DNA from: Drosophila miranda
Taxonomy: Eukaryota; Arthropoda; Insecta; Diptera; Drosophilidae
DNA length: 64,000 bases
Direction of reading: 5' to 3'
NCBI RefSeq assembly: GCF_003369915.1
Contig: NW_022881614.1
Location: forward strand, 5,911,001-5,975,000
Below, piece by piece: positions 34,314 to 42,432 of this stretch. Numbering within the stretch: the stretch's first letter is position 1; each line of letters starts with the position of its first letter. Below the pieces are notes generated by a model. The model searched no databases. It worked only from the letters and a program-made list of their open reading frames with translations, and was not told the DNA's origin. Made by a program: the position numbers and the translations under genes.

Positions 34314-35132
34314 CCCAGTGGGTACTTCGAAATATTCCACGGGGACTCCTGGATGATTAGATAGATTCTTTCATTTTTCCCTTTTCTAAATTTTCCGCTT
34401 TCATTTTTCGGAGGAGTTATTGCCGTGTTAGAGTCCGCTTGGAAGACAGATAGAGAGAATACCCGTATTCCCTTCTGACCGCGGATTACTGGTTCGGTGA
34501 CGATTTTTCCAAATATGAAAGCGACGTTAGGCCACTTTAAGCAGAGGAATTGCAGGACGAGATCGACTCCGGTTGACCACCTGACCCTTTAGAGAGTTCC
34601 GCGTCATTGGCTTATTGGTGTTCAATGTTAGATTGGTTCTTTTACGCTGCCGCGTCGGAAAATAAATAGACAGCTTTCGAAAGTCTCTTTATCCACGGTC
34701 GCTGGAGAAAATCTTCGGTTGATTTTTCTGAAGAAGCATTAGAGGTAGCCATCGAAAGCTGGAAAACCGACAAACCGTTGTTGAACAGTTGTCTGTCCGC
34801 TTCGGTGTGAGCTGCTGACGGGAACATCGTTCGTTTTGAGGAATAAGTCTGGAGATTCCTGACTGCCCACGACCAAGCGATTTACTTGAGAGTAGTAACT
34901 CTAATCTTTTTCCGTGGTGAGGGAGATATCGGTTGTATGATTAGGACCTTACGATTCGCTGCGTAGCTGCATTGAGTTCAACCTAGTCCAAGTTAGTTAA
35001 AGTTAGTTCAAGTGAGTTCAAGTTAGTCAATTGAGTTCATCATTGGTATTAAAGTTATTATCGGAATTGTAGGTGAATAAAACAAAGTTAGGAAGAATTA
35101 TAGGCACGAATTTGAGTATAGTATTTCTGGCC
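34314..35132 (+). other. Untranslated leader of the LTR element, unit 1
   Basis: About 0.8 kb before gag without a recognisable gene. Short degenerate repeats of AAGTTAGTTC / AAGTGAGTTC lie at 34988-35040. Confidence 0.5.
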
Positions 35133-36107
35133 ATGGGTTTGGACAGATCTCCCGGAAAGGAAGCCCAAGGGGCAGGTGAAGGCGTCAGCCCGCTGTGCGC
35201 GCTGTGCCAGAAAGCCATACTGACCACGGATGAGGTATTCAGATCGGTTTGCGAGCACGTGTTCCATCTTCCCTGTATGACCACCCATTTAAAGACTAGC
35301 AATGTTTGCCCGGTATGTAAAGGCAGGTGTAGAACTGTAAGCGGGGCGGTGCCGAAGGTAGTAGTGCAAAATACTCGCGCTCAGTCTAAGGAACGTGCAA
35401 AAGGGGGAGAAGAAGCGAGTTCTTCTAAAAATATAGATCTGGTGGCAATGGAACAGAGATTGCTCACTTCACTAAGCAAACGAATGGCAGAACTGATTCA
35501 AAGCTCGGTAGTTGATTCAATGCAACAGTTAACCCGAACCTCAAGTCAGTCCACTGTCACCGCAGCTTTAGACCGTTCTTCAACGGCGTTGTCCGAGCAG
35601 TTGCAAGCAACCAACTATGGTGAGGGAACTGGTCCTGGCCATAGACTAGAACCCCAAAGCATAGCTCATCCGTCACTATTGAGAAGCGGTTTTTCTGATT
35701 TATCCCAGAGACCGGACAAAGTAGTCCATATACTTAATGGCTGGAAAATTAAGTTCTCGGGAGTCGGAGTATCGATAGATAACTTCATATATAGAGTAGA
35801 GGCATTGACCCATCAAACTTTGGAAGGAAATTTTTCCGTGCTTTGCCGGAATGTGAGTGTTTTGTTTGAAGGCAAAGCTAACGAGTTCTACTGTCGACAT
35901 CACAAGGCCGTAGTTGAAGTTCAATGGAATACTTTATGTGCTGCCTTACGACTTCAGTTTCGCCAAGAAAAAGATGACGTCGACATCGAAGAGCTGATCC
36001 GAAACCGAAAGCAAAGGGCAAGCGAGACTTTCGATAGTTTTTACGATAGCATCTCTAACTGGACCGATCAGTTGGAAGTACCATTCGGAAGTTGGTTCGT
36101 GTATTAA
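35133..36107 (+). CDS. Gag N-terminal part with RING-H2 motif, unit 1
   Basis: First part of Gag, the structural protein of the retrotransposon particle. The start is taken at ATG 35133 in a good context (GGCCATGGG); the frame is open upstream only from a GTG. Residues 22-62 form C-x2-C-x14-C-x-H-x2-H-x2-C-x10-C-x2-C, an exact RING-H2 spacing (CALC, CEHVFHLPC, CPVC). A Ser/Thr/Gln-rich linker follows, then a retrotransposon-type capsid region with a basic helix (IRNRKQRASETFDSFYDSI). The frame closes at TAA 36105-36107, but the capsid sequence continues in the -1 frame (LVRVLKNNLRPEIRHEL). One base has therefore probably been lost near 36090. The same break is in all three units. Confidence 0.7.
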   Translation: MGLDRSPGKEAQGAGEGVSPLCALCQKAILTTDEVFRSVCEHVFHLPCMTTHLKTSNVCPVCKGRCRTVSGAVPKVVVQNTRAQSKERAKGGEEASSSKNIDLVAMEQRLLTSLSKRMAELIQSSVVDSMQQLTRTSSQSTVTAALDRSSTALSEQLQATNYGEGTGPGHRLEPQSIAHPSLLRSGFSDLSQRPDKVVHILNGWKIKFSGVGVSIDNFIYRVEALTHQTLEGNFSVLCRNVSVLFEGKANEFYCRHHKAVVEVQWNTLCAALRLQFRQEKDDVDIEELIRNRKQRASETFDSFYDSISNWTDQLEVPFGSWFVY

Positions 36108-36550
36108 AGAACAACCTGCGTCCGGAAATTCGCCATGAGCTGTTGAATATCGATTTAAAAAGTGTACAGGAGCTCAGGGAAGTGTGCCGCAGGCGGGAGA
36201 TGTTTTTAGAAGACGTCAAAAGTACACATGGGTATACCAAAGCTGTTCCATTTCGACGTGAAGTATCAGAACTACTGCTAGATCGGGAGCTACGAGAAGA
36301 CTCAGACACCGAGAGGGAGTTGGCGGTAGAAGCCATCTCGTTAATCTGCTGGAACTGTCATCAGACCGGTCACAGATATCAAGATTGCGTTTCAGAACGA
36401 AAAGTTTTTTGTTACGGCTGTGGAGCCGCGAACACTTATAAACCAAGTTGCGAAAAGTGTACAAAAAACTCCAAGTCCAGCACGCCGAAGTCGCAGTACA
36501 AACTGAAGACTTCGAGTGTGCTTCGCCATCAAGGCACAAACACCGATTAA
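36092..36550 (+). CDS. Gag C-terminal part with zinc knuckles, unit 1
   Basis: Continuation of the capsid and nucleocapsid part of Gag in the frame entered after the break near 36090. It contains one canonical CCHC knuckle, CWNCHQTGHRYQDC, and a second cysteine cluster, CYGCGAANTYKPSCEKC, in which Thr stands where His is usual. The end overlaps the pol frame by ~100 bases and closes at TAA 36548-36550. Confidence 0.7.
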   Translation: MVRVLKNNLRPEIRHELLNIDLKSVQELREVCRRREMFLEDVKSTHGYTKAVPFRREVSELLLDRELREDSDTERELAVEAISLICWNCHQTGHRYQDCVSERKVFCYGCGAANTYKPSCEKCTKNSKSSTPKSQYKLKTSSVLRHQGTNTD

Positions 36551-37327
36551 CTTCGGAGCCAACAACAGTGACATCACTGATTACACCGGACTTTCAAAAA
36601 AGCAACAATGATTTAGCGTTGGATTGCAAACTCGGATCAAAAAAAATTTTAACTGGCTGTGAATTACCAGAGACCGTAGGGAAGAATAAATCTCGGGGAA
36701 AGAAGCGCATGATTCGATTCTGGCAAGAAGTAAAGAAGAGTAAATCAGGTGTGGCGTATCTAAGCGCTCTCTCTGAAATGGCTAGAGATCCTCGTCCGTT
36801 TTTACCGATTCAACTGTTAGACCGCACAGTATACGTTTTGCTGGATTCAGGAGCGTCCATCAGCAGTATAGGAGGTAACTTAGCGAGCGAAGTGATGTGC
36901 GGAAACGTACCTTACAAGAGAATCACGGAAAATGCTAAAACCGCTGATAGAAGAGCACAACGGATAGCAGGGAAAATGAGGATAGACATCGAATACGGAG
37001 GTGATAAAAAGTCACTAGAGATTTATTTGATTCCTTCATTGAAACATGACCTATATCTCGGAATTGATTTCTGGAATTTATACGATTTACTGCCTAGTAG
37101 GTTGCGGGTATCAGAAATAGAGGCTCCGCGAACGAAGGATAGTGAGGAACAACATTCGTTAACCAGAACCCAAAAGGACCAACTGTCCAAGGTCATAGAC
37201 GCTTATCCCTCGTTCACTGTAAATGGCTTAGGTAAAACGAACTTAATCACACACGTGATCGACGTAGGAAATGCCAAGCCAGTAAAACAAAGGCATTTTC
37301 CTGTTTCGCCAGCCGTTGAAAAGGCCA
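36448..37327 (+). CDS. Pol 5' part: protease and RT N-terminus, unit 1
   Basis: First part of the Pol polyprotein in the -1 frame relative to the end of Gag. The aspartic protease active site is LLDSGASISSIGG (DSG), with the later hydrophobic flap/helix region LYLGIDFWNLYDLLP. The region just before reverse transcriptase (VIDVGNAKPVKQRHFPVSP) follows. The reading frame is split at 37327 by the BEL/Pao element, whose LTR starts at 37328; the frame is open into that LTR to 37545, but this is accidental. The rest of pol resumes at 42433. The insertion alone should prevent a normal Pol product. Confidence 0.8.
36463..36469 (+). promoter_or_regulatory. Candidate -1 ribosomal frameshift site in gag/pol overlap, unit 1
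   Basis: The heptamer A AAA AAC lies in the gag frame as A|AAA|AAC. It is inside the gag/pol overlap, and a -1 slip there leads straight into pol. Repeated at 49345-49351 and 62226-62232. No downstream stem-loop or pseudoknot was worked out. Confidence 0.6.
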
Positions 37328-37859
37328 TGGACGGTTTTCTAAGGGTTAACTACTCAGTCCCCAGGCCTCGAGTGGGGAGCATCCAAAATTTAAGTTTTTA
37401 TTTTCGAAAAAAAAAAATAAGAAATTCTGTGTTAAAAAAAAAAAATTGTTTGTTCCTAGTTAACAATTTTTTTGTTACTTTTTGGACTTTTGTTATCTTC
37501 TGTCCGTTCCGCATGGACATCAATTCTCAATTCTCAAGAGAGTGAGAGCGCTCTAACTGCGATTGCCCACTCGGAGAACGGCGTAGTTTCATGCTAGGGC
37601 GGCGTAACCTCGTTTCCGATCACCATGAAGAGTCTTCGTTTGCGTTTCGACGAAATCACAACGACAATTAGCAGTTGCAGCCGGCCGCGCTTAAACCCGT
37701 ATTGTACTCTATACGCGATTAAGATTAAAGTTTAAGTTGATTGAAGTCCAAATGAATAAATCTCGAATTGTCTATATCGTGTAGTACATTATTAAACGCA
37801 AAGATTCCCCAGAGCATTTCTGCTCAACATTGAAATCTCGTATCGAGGATTTCACAACA
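37328..37859 (+). repeat. BEL/Pao 5' LTR, unit 1
   Basis: 532 bases. Carries an extra ~185-base segment at about 37350-37535, with long A and T runs, that the 3' LTR lacks. It also lacks a 12-base piece (near ACCCATTACATT) that the 3' LTR has. Confidence 0.8.
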
Positions 37860-38401
37860 TTTTTGGTGGCCAATGAGGGGAACCGCGTTTAATTCGTACT
37901 ATACGCATATGATTCTACCTCGTTCCGCGTTCAGTTAAATGTACAAATAAAATCATATTTTACCGGCTGCAACTGTAAACGGCAAACACAACGCAAACCA
38001 ACGGTTTATCCAACAGCCGCTATCTCTCGCACGAAGCAGGGACAAAGAAGACCAGACGATAGCTCTGCGCCTGGACAGTAGCACACAACAACAACACAAG
38101 CAGACGGTTAGACAGCAGCCTCTCTCTCGTGCAAAGCAGAGACCAAGAGACCAACGAGCGTTCTGTTGCTGCACATCATCTCTAGACACAAGGCCTCAAC
38201 TCAACGCTCACAGTAGCACAGTTTCTGCTCTCCGCTCGGACAACACCAACAACAACGACTCGCAAGTTCTCTTAAGCTACGCTTTAAGCAAAGAGAAGCA
38301 CTCCCGAGTACCAGAGTAAGTGTTTCGTTGTGGGTATTTTGTACAAGGTCAAAGAGAGTGCAACTAAGGGTGAGAAAGGTACATACACATATAACAGCAA
38401 C
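37860..38401 (+). other. BEL/Pao leader, unit 1
   Basis: Starts TTTTTGGTGGCCAATGAGG, which is in the place of a primer-binding site. Otherwise CAA- and CTCTC-rich non-coding sequence. Confidence 0.5.
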
Positions 38402-40522
38402 ATGTCAACAGCCGAGTCCCACTACCTCGAAGCCGATCCTCAGGTGGAGATCGACAATCTCAGTGTTATTCAGACAAATCTCATTGCGAGGGTTAATCAA
38501 ACGGTGCGTAATTTCAGAAAGGATGGCGCAGATCGGAAAACAAAAGCTTATTTTCAAACGCGCTTACAAACTTTGCAACGGTTCTTAGGTGAATTTGAGC
38601 AAAATCATCAACGTTTACTAATACTTCGATGTCCAAGTACGCATAGTTATGTGTCCAGCGAAGTGGCCTTTCGCTTTGATGAAGACTATACAACGGCATT
38701 CAGAATCATATCAGAGGCCTACGAAAATGTATGTCCAAGAGCACCACCGGTACAGCAGAATCCGGAGCCAGCAAATCCATCTGTATCATCAGTGCAATTG
38801 CCCAAGCTACCTGTACCGACATTTACAGGCAAGTTTGTGGATTGGCCGGCATTTCACGATGCATTTGTTCAATTCATCCATAACAACCAGAAACTGTCCG
38901 ACGTCCAAAGGTTTCATTTCCTGAAGCAAGCTCTTCCCTCGGATCGCGACGAGGATATTCAGCAGATGGCGCTTGCGGGAAATAACTATGCAACAGCTTG
39001 GAGTCTCGTCCTCAAGCGATACGACAACAAACGGCTGCAGTTTATGTACCATATGAACGGTTTGTATGACTTGCCACAGTTGACAAAGGAGCAGTCTGCT
39101 GATATAAAACATATGCTTAATGTTGCGACGGTTTGTCTCAATGCTTTCAAGAATCTAGATGTTCAGCATTGGATGGCTCATCATCTCACTTCCAGACTGC
39201 CAAGCACGACACTGCAAGCTTGGGAGCTCCATCTCGGTAGCTCTGCCGAACTTGCCACATTTTCTCAGCTACAATCATTTCTCAACGACCGTCTTGTCAG
39301 CATCGATGTGTTCGAAAACCGAGGCCACTCCACGACGCGGACACCTGTGCCGCAGCCTGTCAATCAAAGGCACCCGAAGAAGTCAGTTGGCAACGTAACA
39401 TACAAGGGCAACAGTTTCCACGCCAAGACTGCGGTTGCCGAACACACTCGCTGCCCTCACTGTAGCGACAGTCACAATCTTCGGCATTGCCCGGACCTTT
39501 TGTCCAAGGACTGCTTTGCAAGGAAAGCCATCGTAGATCATGCAAAGGCATGCCTCAACTGTCTGAGCCGTTCCCATGCACTTTCAAAATGTACCAGTAA
39601 AAGGAACTGCACGCAGTGTGGTCAAAGACACCATACACTGCTGCACTTCCCAACTCCTGCTCAGGTGGCAACACAGCCTCACGCAGCCTCCCATAGCGCT
39701 CGTTCCGGTAACTCCTGGCAGTATACAACGAGCGACTCATCTGGCAGGGCTACACCTACGCAACTCTACGCTAGGACCCCACTTCCTACTCAGAGCACTG
39801 CACAGCCTCTCCCAGTTGTTCCCATACAGAACGGATTCATACAGAACTTGCCATATGTCGAGCAAATTCAAGTACCACGATGGCTGCGCTTCAACATCCA
39901 CGAGCTTGCGTCATTACAGCTACATGTTTTCTGCGATGGATCATCACTGGCGTATGCAGCATGTGCATATATTCGTGCAGAGCTACCAAACGGAATGATT
40001 CAAACTCATTTGCTAGCTGCACGCAGTCGAGTCACACCCACGAAACCGATCACAATTCCACGAGTCGAACTTTCGGGTGCGCTGCTGGCAGTTAAACTGG
40101 CAAAATGGATCCGGGACCAACTTCGCACTGCAGGACCACCTATGGCAACCTTCTATTGGTCAGATGCTACTATCGTTTTGTTTTGGATAAATGGAGATCC
40201 CCACCGATGGCAAACCTTTGTGTCAAATCGCGTTGGACAGATTTTGGAGCATAGTACATCAACTCAGTGGAGACATGTACCTACTGCGGTAAACCCAGCG
40301 AACTGCGCAACTCTTGGCTTAACACCACAAGAGTTAGCAGTACATCCATTATGGTGGTCTGGACCATCATGGCTACAGCAGCCGGAAAGCCAATGGCCGG
40401 CAAACGGAGTTCCCAGTCAGGACATCGACAGGAGAAACCATCAGTTTTGTTCCAAAATGCTGTGCAAATCTCGGAGGCTCCAGAAGCCTTCATCCAAAAC
40501 TCGTCCTCATACGACAGGTTAA
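38402..40522 (+). CDS. BEL/Pao Gag fused in frame to RNase H region, unit 1
   Basis: The start is taken as ATG 38402 (MSTAESHYLEADPQ); the frame is open from a GTG at 38330. The N-terminal ~400 residues are a Pao-type Gag (DUF1759-like, LPVPTFTGKFVDWPAFHDAF) with cysteine/histidine knuckles (CPHCSDSHNLRHC, CLNCLSRSHALSKC, CTQCGQRHHTLLH). Normally protease and ~500 residues of reverse transcriptase follow. Here the frame passes at about 39830-39865 directly into the Pao RNase H region (LHVFCDGSSLAYAACAYI, IPRVELSGALLAVKLAKWI, FYWSDATIVLFWI). The deletion is in frame. Near 40425-40440 the frame slips, and the family continuation is found in another frame, so this ORF ends artificially at 40522. 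Confidence 0.8.
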   Translation: MSTAESHYLEADPQVEIDNLSVIQTNLIARVNQTVRNFRKDGADRKTKAYFQTRLQTLQRFLGEFEQNHQRLLILRCPSTHSYVSSEVAFRFDEDYTTAFRIISEAYENVCPRAPPVQQNPEPANPSVSSVQLPKLPVPTFTGKFVDWPAFHDAFVQFIHNNQKLSDVQRFHFLKQALPSDRDEDIQQMALAGNNYATAWSLVLKRYDNKRLQFMYHMNGLYDLPQLTKEQSADIKHMLNVATVCLNAFKNLDVQHWMAHHLTSRLPSTTLQAWELHLGSSAELATFSQLQSFLNDRLVSIDVFENRGHSTTRTPVPQPVNQRHPKKSVGNVTYKGNSFHAKTAVAEHTRCPHCSDSHNLRHCPDLLSKDCFARKAIVDHAKACLNCLSRSHALSKCTSKRNCTQCGQRHHTLLHFPTPAQVATQPHAASHSARSGNSWQYTTSDSSGRATPTQLYARTPLPTQSTAQPLPVVPIQNGFIQNLPYVEQIQVPRWLRFNIHELASLQLHVFCDGSSLAYAACAYIRAELPNGMIQTHLLAARSRVTPTKPITIPRVELSGALLAVKLAKWIRDQLRTAGPPMATFYWSDATIVLFWINGDPHRWQTFVSNRVGQILEHSTSTQWRHVPTAVNPANCATLGLTPQELAVHPLWWSGPSWLQQPESQWPANGVPSQDIDRRNHQFCSKMLCKSRRLQKPSSKTRPHTTG

Positions 40523-41976
40523 TATCAGTCATGGCATATGTTCTACGGTTTATACATAACATTCAAGCCAAAGGGGACAAACTGTCTGGACCACTGAGTG
40601 TGCAGGAGCTCGACAACGCTTTAATTCATCTCGTTCGCAGCATTCAACAGGTGGTCTACGCGACAGAGATATTGAGGTTGAAAGGAAACAAGGCACTATC
40701 GGGCACACACAAGCTGTGTCAATTATCCCCATTTCTAGATGACCAACAAATTCTACGAGTCAGAGGTCGACTGCGAAATGCAATGCACCTTCCGATAAGC
40801 CAGCGACAACCAATGATCATTCCCAATCATCATCATTTTACCGATCTCGTCGTGCGTAATGCCCACCGTCTCGCACTCCACGGCGGCACCGAATTAACGC
40901 TGGCCACTATTCGACACAAATTCTGGATAGTCAACGGAAAACAAACTGTCAAACGCATTCTTCGACAATGCGTCCGATGTTTTCGTCACCGACCGAAACC
41001 AGCAGCACAATTTATGGCCGATCTTCCCCTACATAGAGTCAATCCGCCAACTCGTGCATTCATCGCCACCGGAGTGGACTATACAGGCGCGTTCGAAATT
41101 CAAGCATCCAGATTCCGTGGACACACAAACTACAAGGCGTATATCGCAGTTTTCATCTGTTTGGCTACAAAGGCAATTCATCTTGAAGCGGTCACGGGCT
41201 TAACCACCGAACACTTTCTCATGGCCCTACAACGTTTCATCGCGCGTCGGGGCTACTGTCAACACATGTATAGCGACTGCGGCACGAACTTCATTGGTGC
41301 CGACCGGACTCTTCAAACCTGGCAAATACATTTGAAACGAGAGCTACCCACAACTGTAATACCTGCTTTAGCGGCCCGAAACGTCCAATGGCATTTTAAT
41401 CCACCGCATAGTCCTAATTTCGGAGGACTTTGGGAGGCAAATGTAAAGTCTGTCAAAACACATCTCTATCGAGCCTTTTCAGGATATAAAATGACCTACG
41501 AACAACTTGCTACAGTGCTAACACAAATTGAAGCCTGTTTAAATTCCAGGCCATTATGTCCACTAAGCGCGGAGCCGGAGGACCTAGCTGTCCTCACCCC
41601 GGCACATTTTCTTATTGGAGATTCATTATTAGCACCGCCGGATGTAACGACAAGGGATGTTCCACTCGCAGTCCAATTTATGGAAGGACAGAAAATGATC
41701 CGGCAATTTTGGAAACGTTGGAGTTCGGATTGGCTATCACATCTTCAAGCCCGTCCAAAGTGGCGACATGAAACCGACAATCTACAAGTCAGCGATCTAG
41801 TAATTGTCAAGGATGACCGACTGCCACCCAACGAGTGGAAACTGGGAAGGATAATAGAAGTTCACCCTGGAGCTGACAGTTTAGTCAGAGTCGCAACTGT
41901 TAAAACAGTATCAGGCGTATACAAACGATCGGTCTCTAAACTATGTCGGCTACCGTTGCCACAGACCTCAGAATAA
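40267..41976 (+). CDS. BEL/Pao integrase region, unit 1
   Basis: C-terminal part of Pol. The meaningful part begins around 40430, where it takes over from the RNase H frame; the earlier codons are out-of-frame. An HHCC zinc finger is visible (HRLALH ... CVRC), then the DDE core: Asp in GVDYTGAF, Asp in YSDCGTNFIGA and Glu in GLWEANVKSVK, so the catalytic triad is complete. The Pao-type C-terminal domain (DLVIVKDDRLPPNEWKLGRI) runs to TAA at 41974-41976. It needs a frame change to be joined to the upstream ORF. No slippery heptamer was seen there and degeneration is the simpler reading. Confidence 0.8.
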   Translation: METCTYCGKPSELRNSWLNTTRVSSTSIMVVWTIMATAAGKPMAGKRSSQSGHRQEKPSVLFQNAVQISEAPEAFIQNSSSYDRLISVMAYVLRFIHNIQAKGDKLSGPLSVQELDNALIHLVRSIQQVVYATEILRLKGNKALSGTHKLCQLSPFLDDQQILRVRGRLRNAMHLPISQRQPMIIPNHHHFTDLVVRNAHRLALHGGTELTLATIRHKFWIVNGKQTVKRILRQCVRCFRHRPKPAAQFMADLPLHRVNPPTRAFIATGVDYTGAFEIQASRFRGHTNYKAYIAVFICLATKAIHLEAVTGLTTEHFLMALQRFIARRGYCQHMYSDCGTNFIGADRTLQTWQIHLKRELPTTVIPALAARNVQWHFNPPHSPNFGGLWEANVKSVKTHLYRAFSGYKMTYEQLATVLTQIEACLNSRPLCPLSAEPEDLAVLTPAHFLIGDSLLAPPDVTTRDVPLAVQFMEGQKMIRQFWKRWSSDWLSHLQARPKWRHETDNLQVSDLVIVKDDRLPPNEWKLGRIIEVHPGADSLVRVATVKTVSGVYKRSVSKLCRLPLPQTSE

Positions 41977-42064
41977 TCCTACCACCGTTGCTAGCTCTAT
42001 TCACAGAGCATTCACATGTGACATCCTTTGGTTTCTAATACTGGTCCCAGTATTGGGGGCGGCA

Positions 42065-42428
42065 TGGACGGTTTTCTAAGGGTTAAACTACAAAGAGAGT
42101 GAGAGCGCTCTAACTGCGATTGCCCACTCGGAGAACGGCATCGTTTCATGCTAGGGCGGCGTAACCTCGTTTCCGATCACCATGAAGAGTCTTCGTTTGC
42201 GTTTCGACGAAATCACAACGACAATTAGCAGTTGCAGCCGGCCGCGCTTAAACCCGTATTACCCATTACATTGTACTCTATACGCGATTAAGATTAAAGT
42301 TTAAGTTGATTGAAGTCCAAATGAATAAATCTCGAATTGTCTATATCGTGTAGTACATTATTAAACGCAAAGATTCCCCAGAGCATTTCTGCTCAACATT
42401 GAAATCTCGTATCGAGGATTTCACAACA
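42065..42428 (+). repeat. BEL/Pao 3' LTR, unit 1
   Basis: 364 bases, preceded by the purine-rich GTATTGGGGGCGGCA, which may serve as polypurine tract. Shorter than the 5' LTR because it lacks the A/T-run segment. Confidence 0.8.
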
Positions 42429-42432
42429 GGCC

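Larger units (their letters stand above)
37328..42428 (+). mobile_element. BEL/Pao retrotransposon nested in pol, unit 1
   Basis: 5.1 kb element with LTRs at 37328-37859 and 42065-42428, both TGGACGG...CACAACA. The 5-base target duplication GGCCA is at 37323-37327 and 42429-42433. It is in the same orientation as the host element. The coding content is Gag, RNase H and integrase without protease or reverse transcriptase. Confidence 0.9.

Noticed and set aside
35073-35132. Gag start at 35073 and BEL Gag start at 38330
   Set aside because: Both would start at GTG. In-frame ATG codons at 35133 and 38402 are better.
37328-37545. Pol coding extension after position 37327
   Set aside because: These codons read the BEL LTR; the host element's protein continues only at 42433.
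40267-40522. Overlap of the two BEL ORFs as a programmed frameshift
   Set aside because: No slippery heptamer was seen, and the downstream frame gives family-like sequence only from ~40430, so the overlap is accidental.
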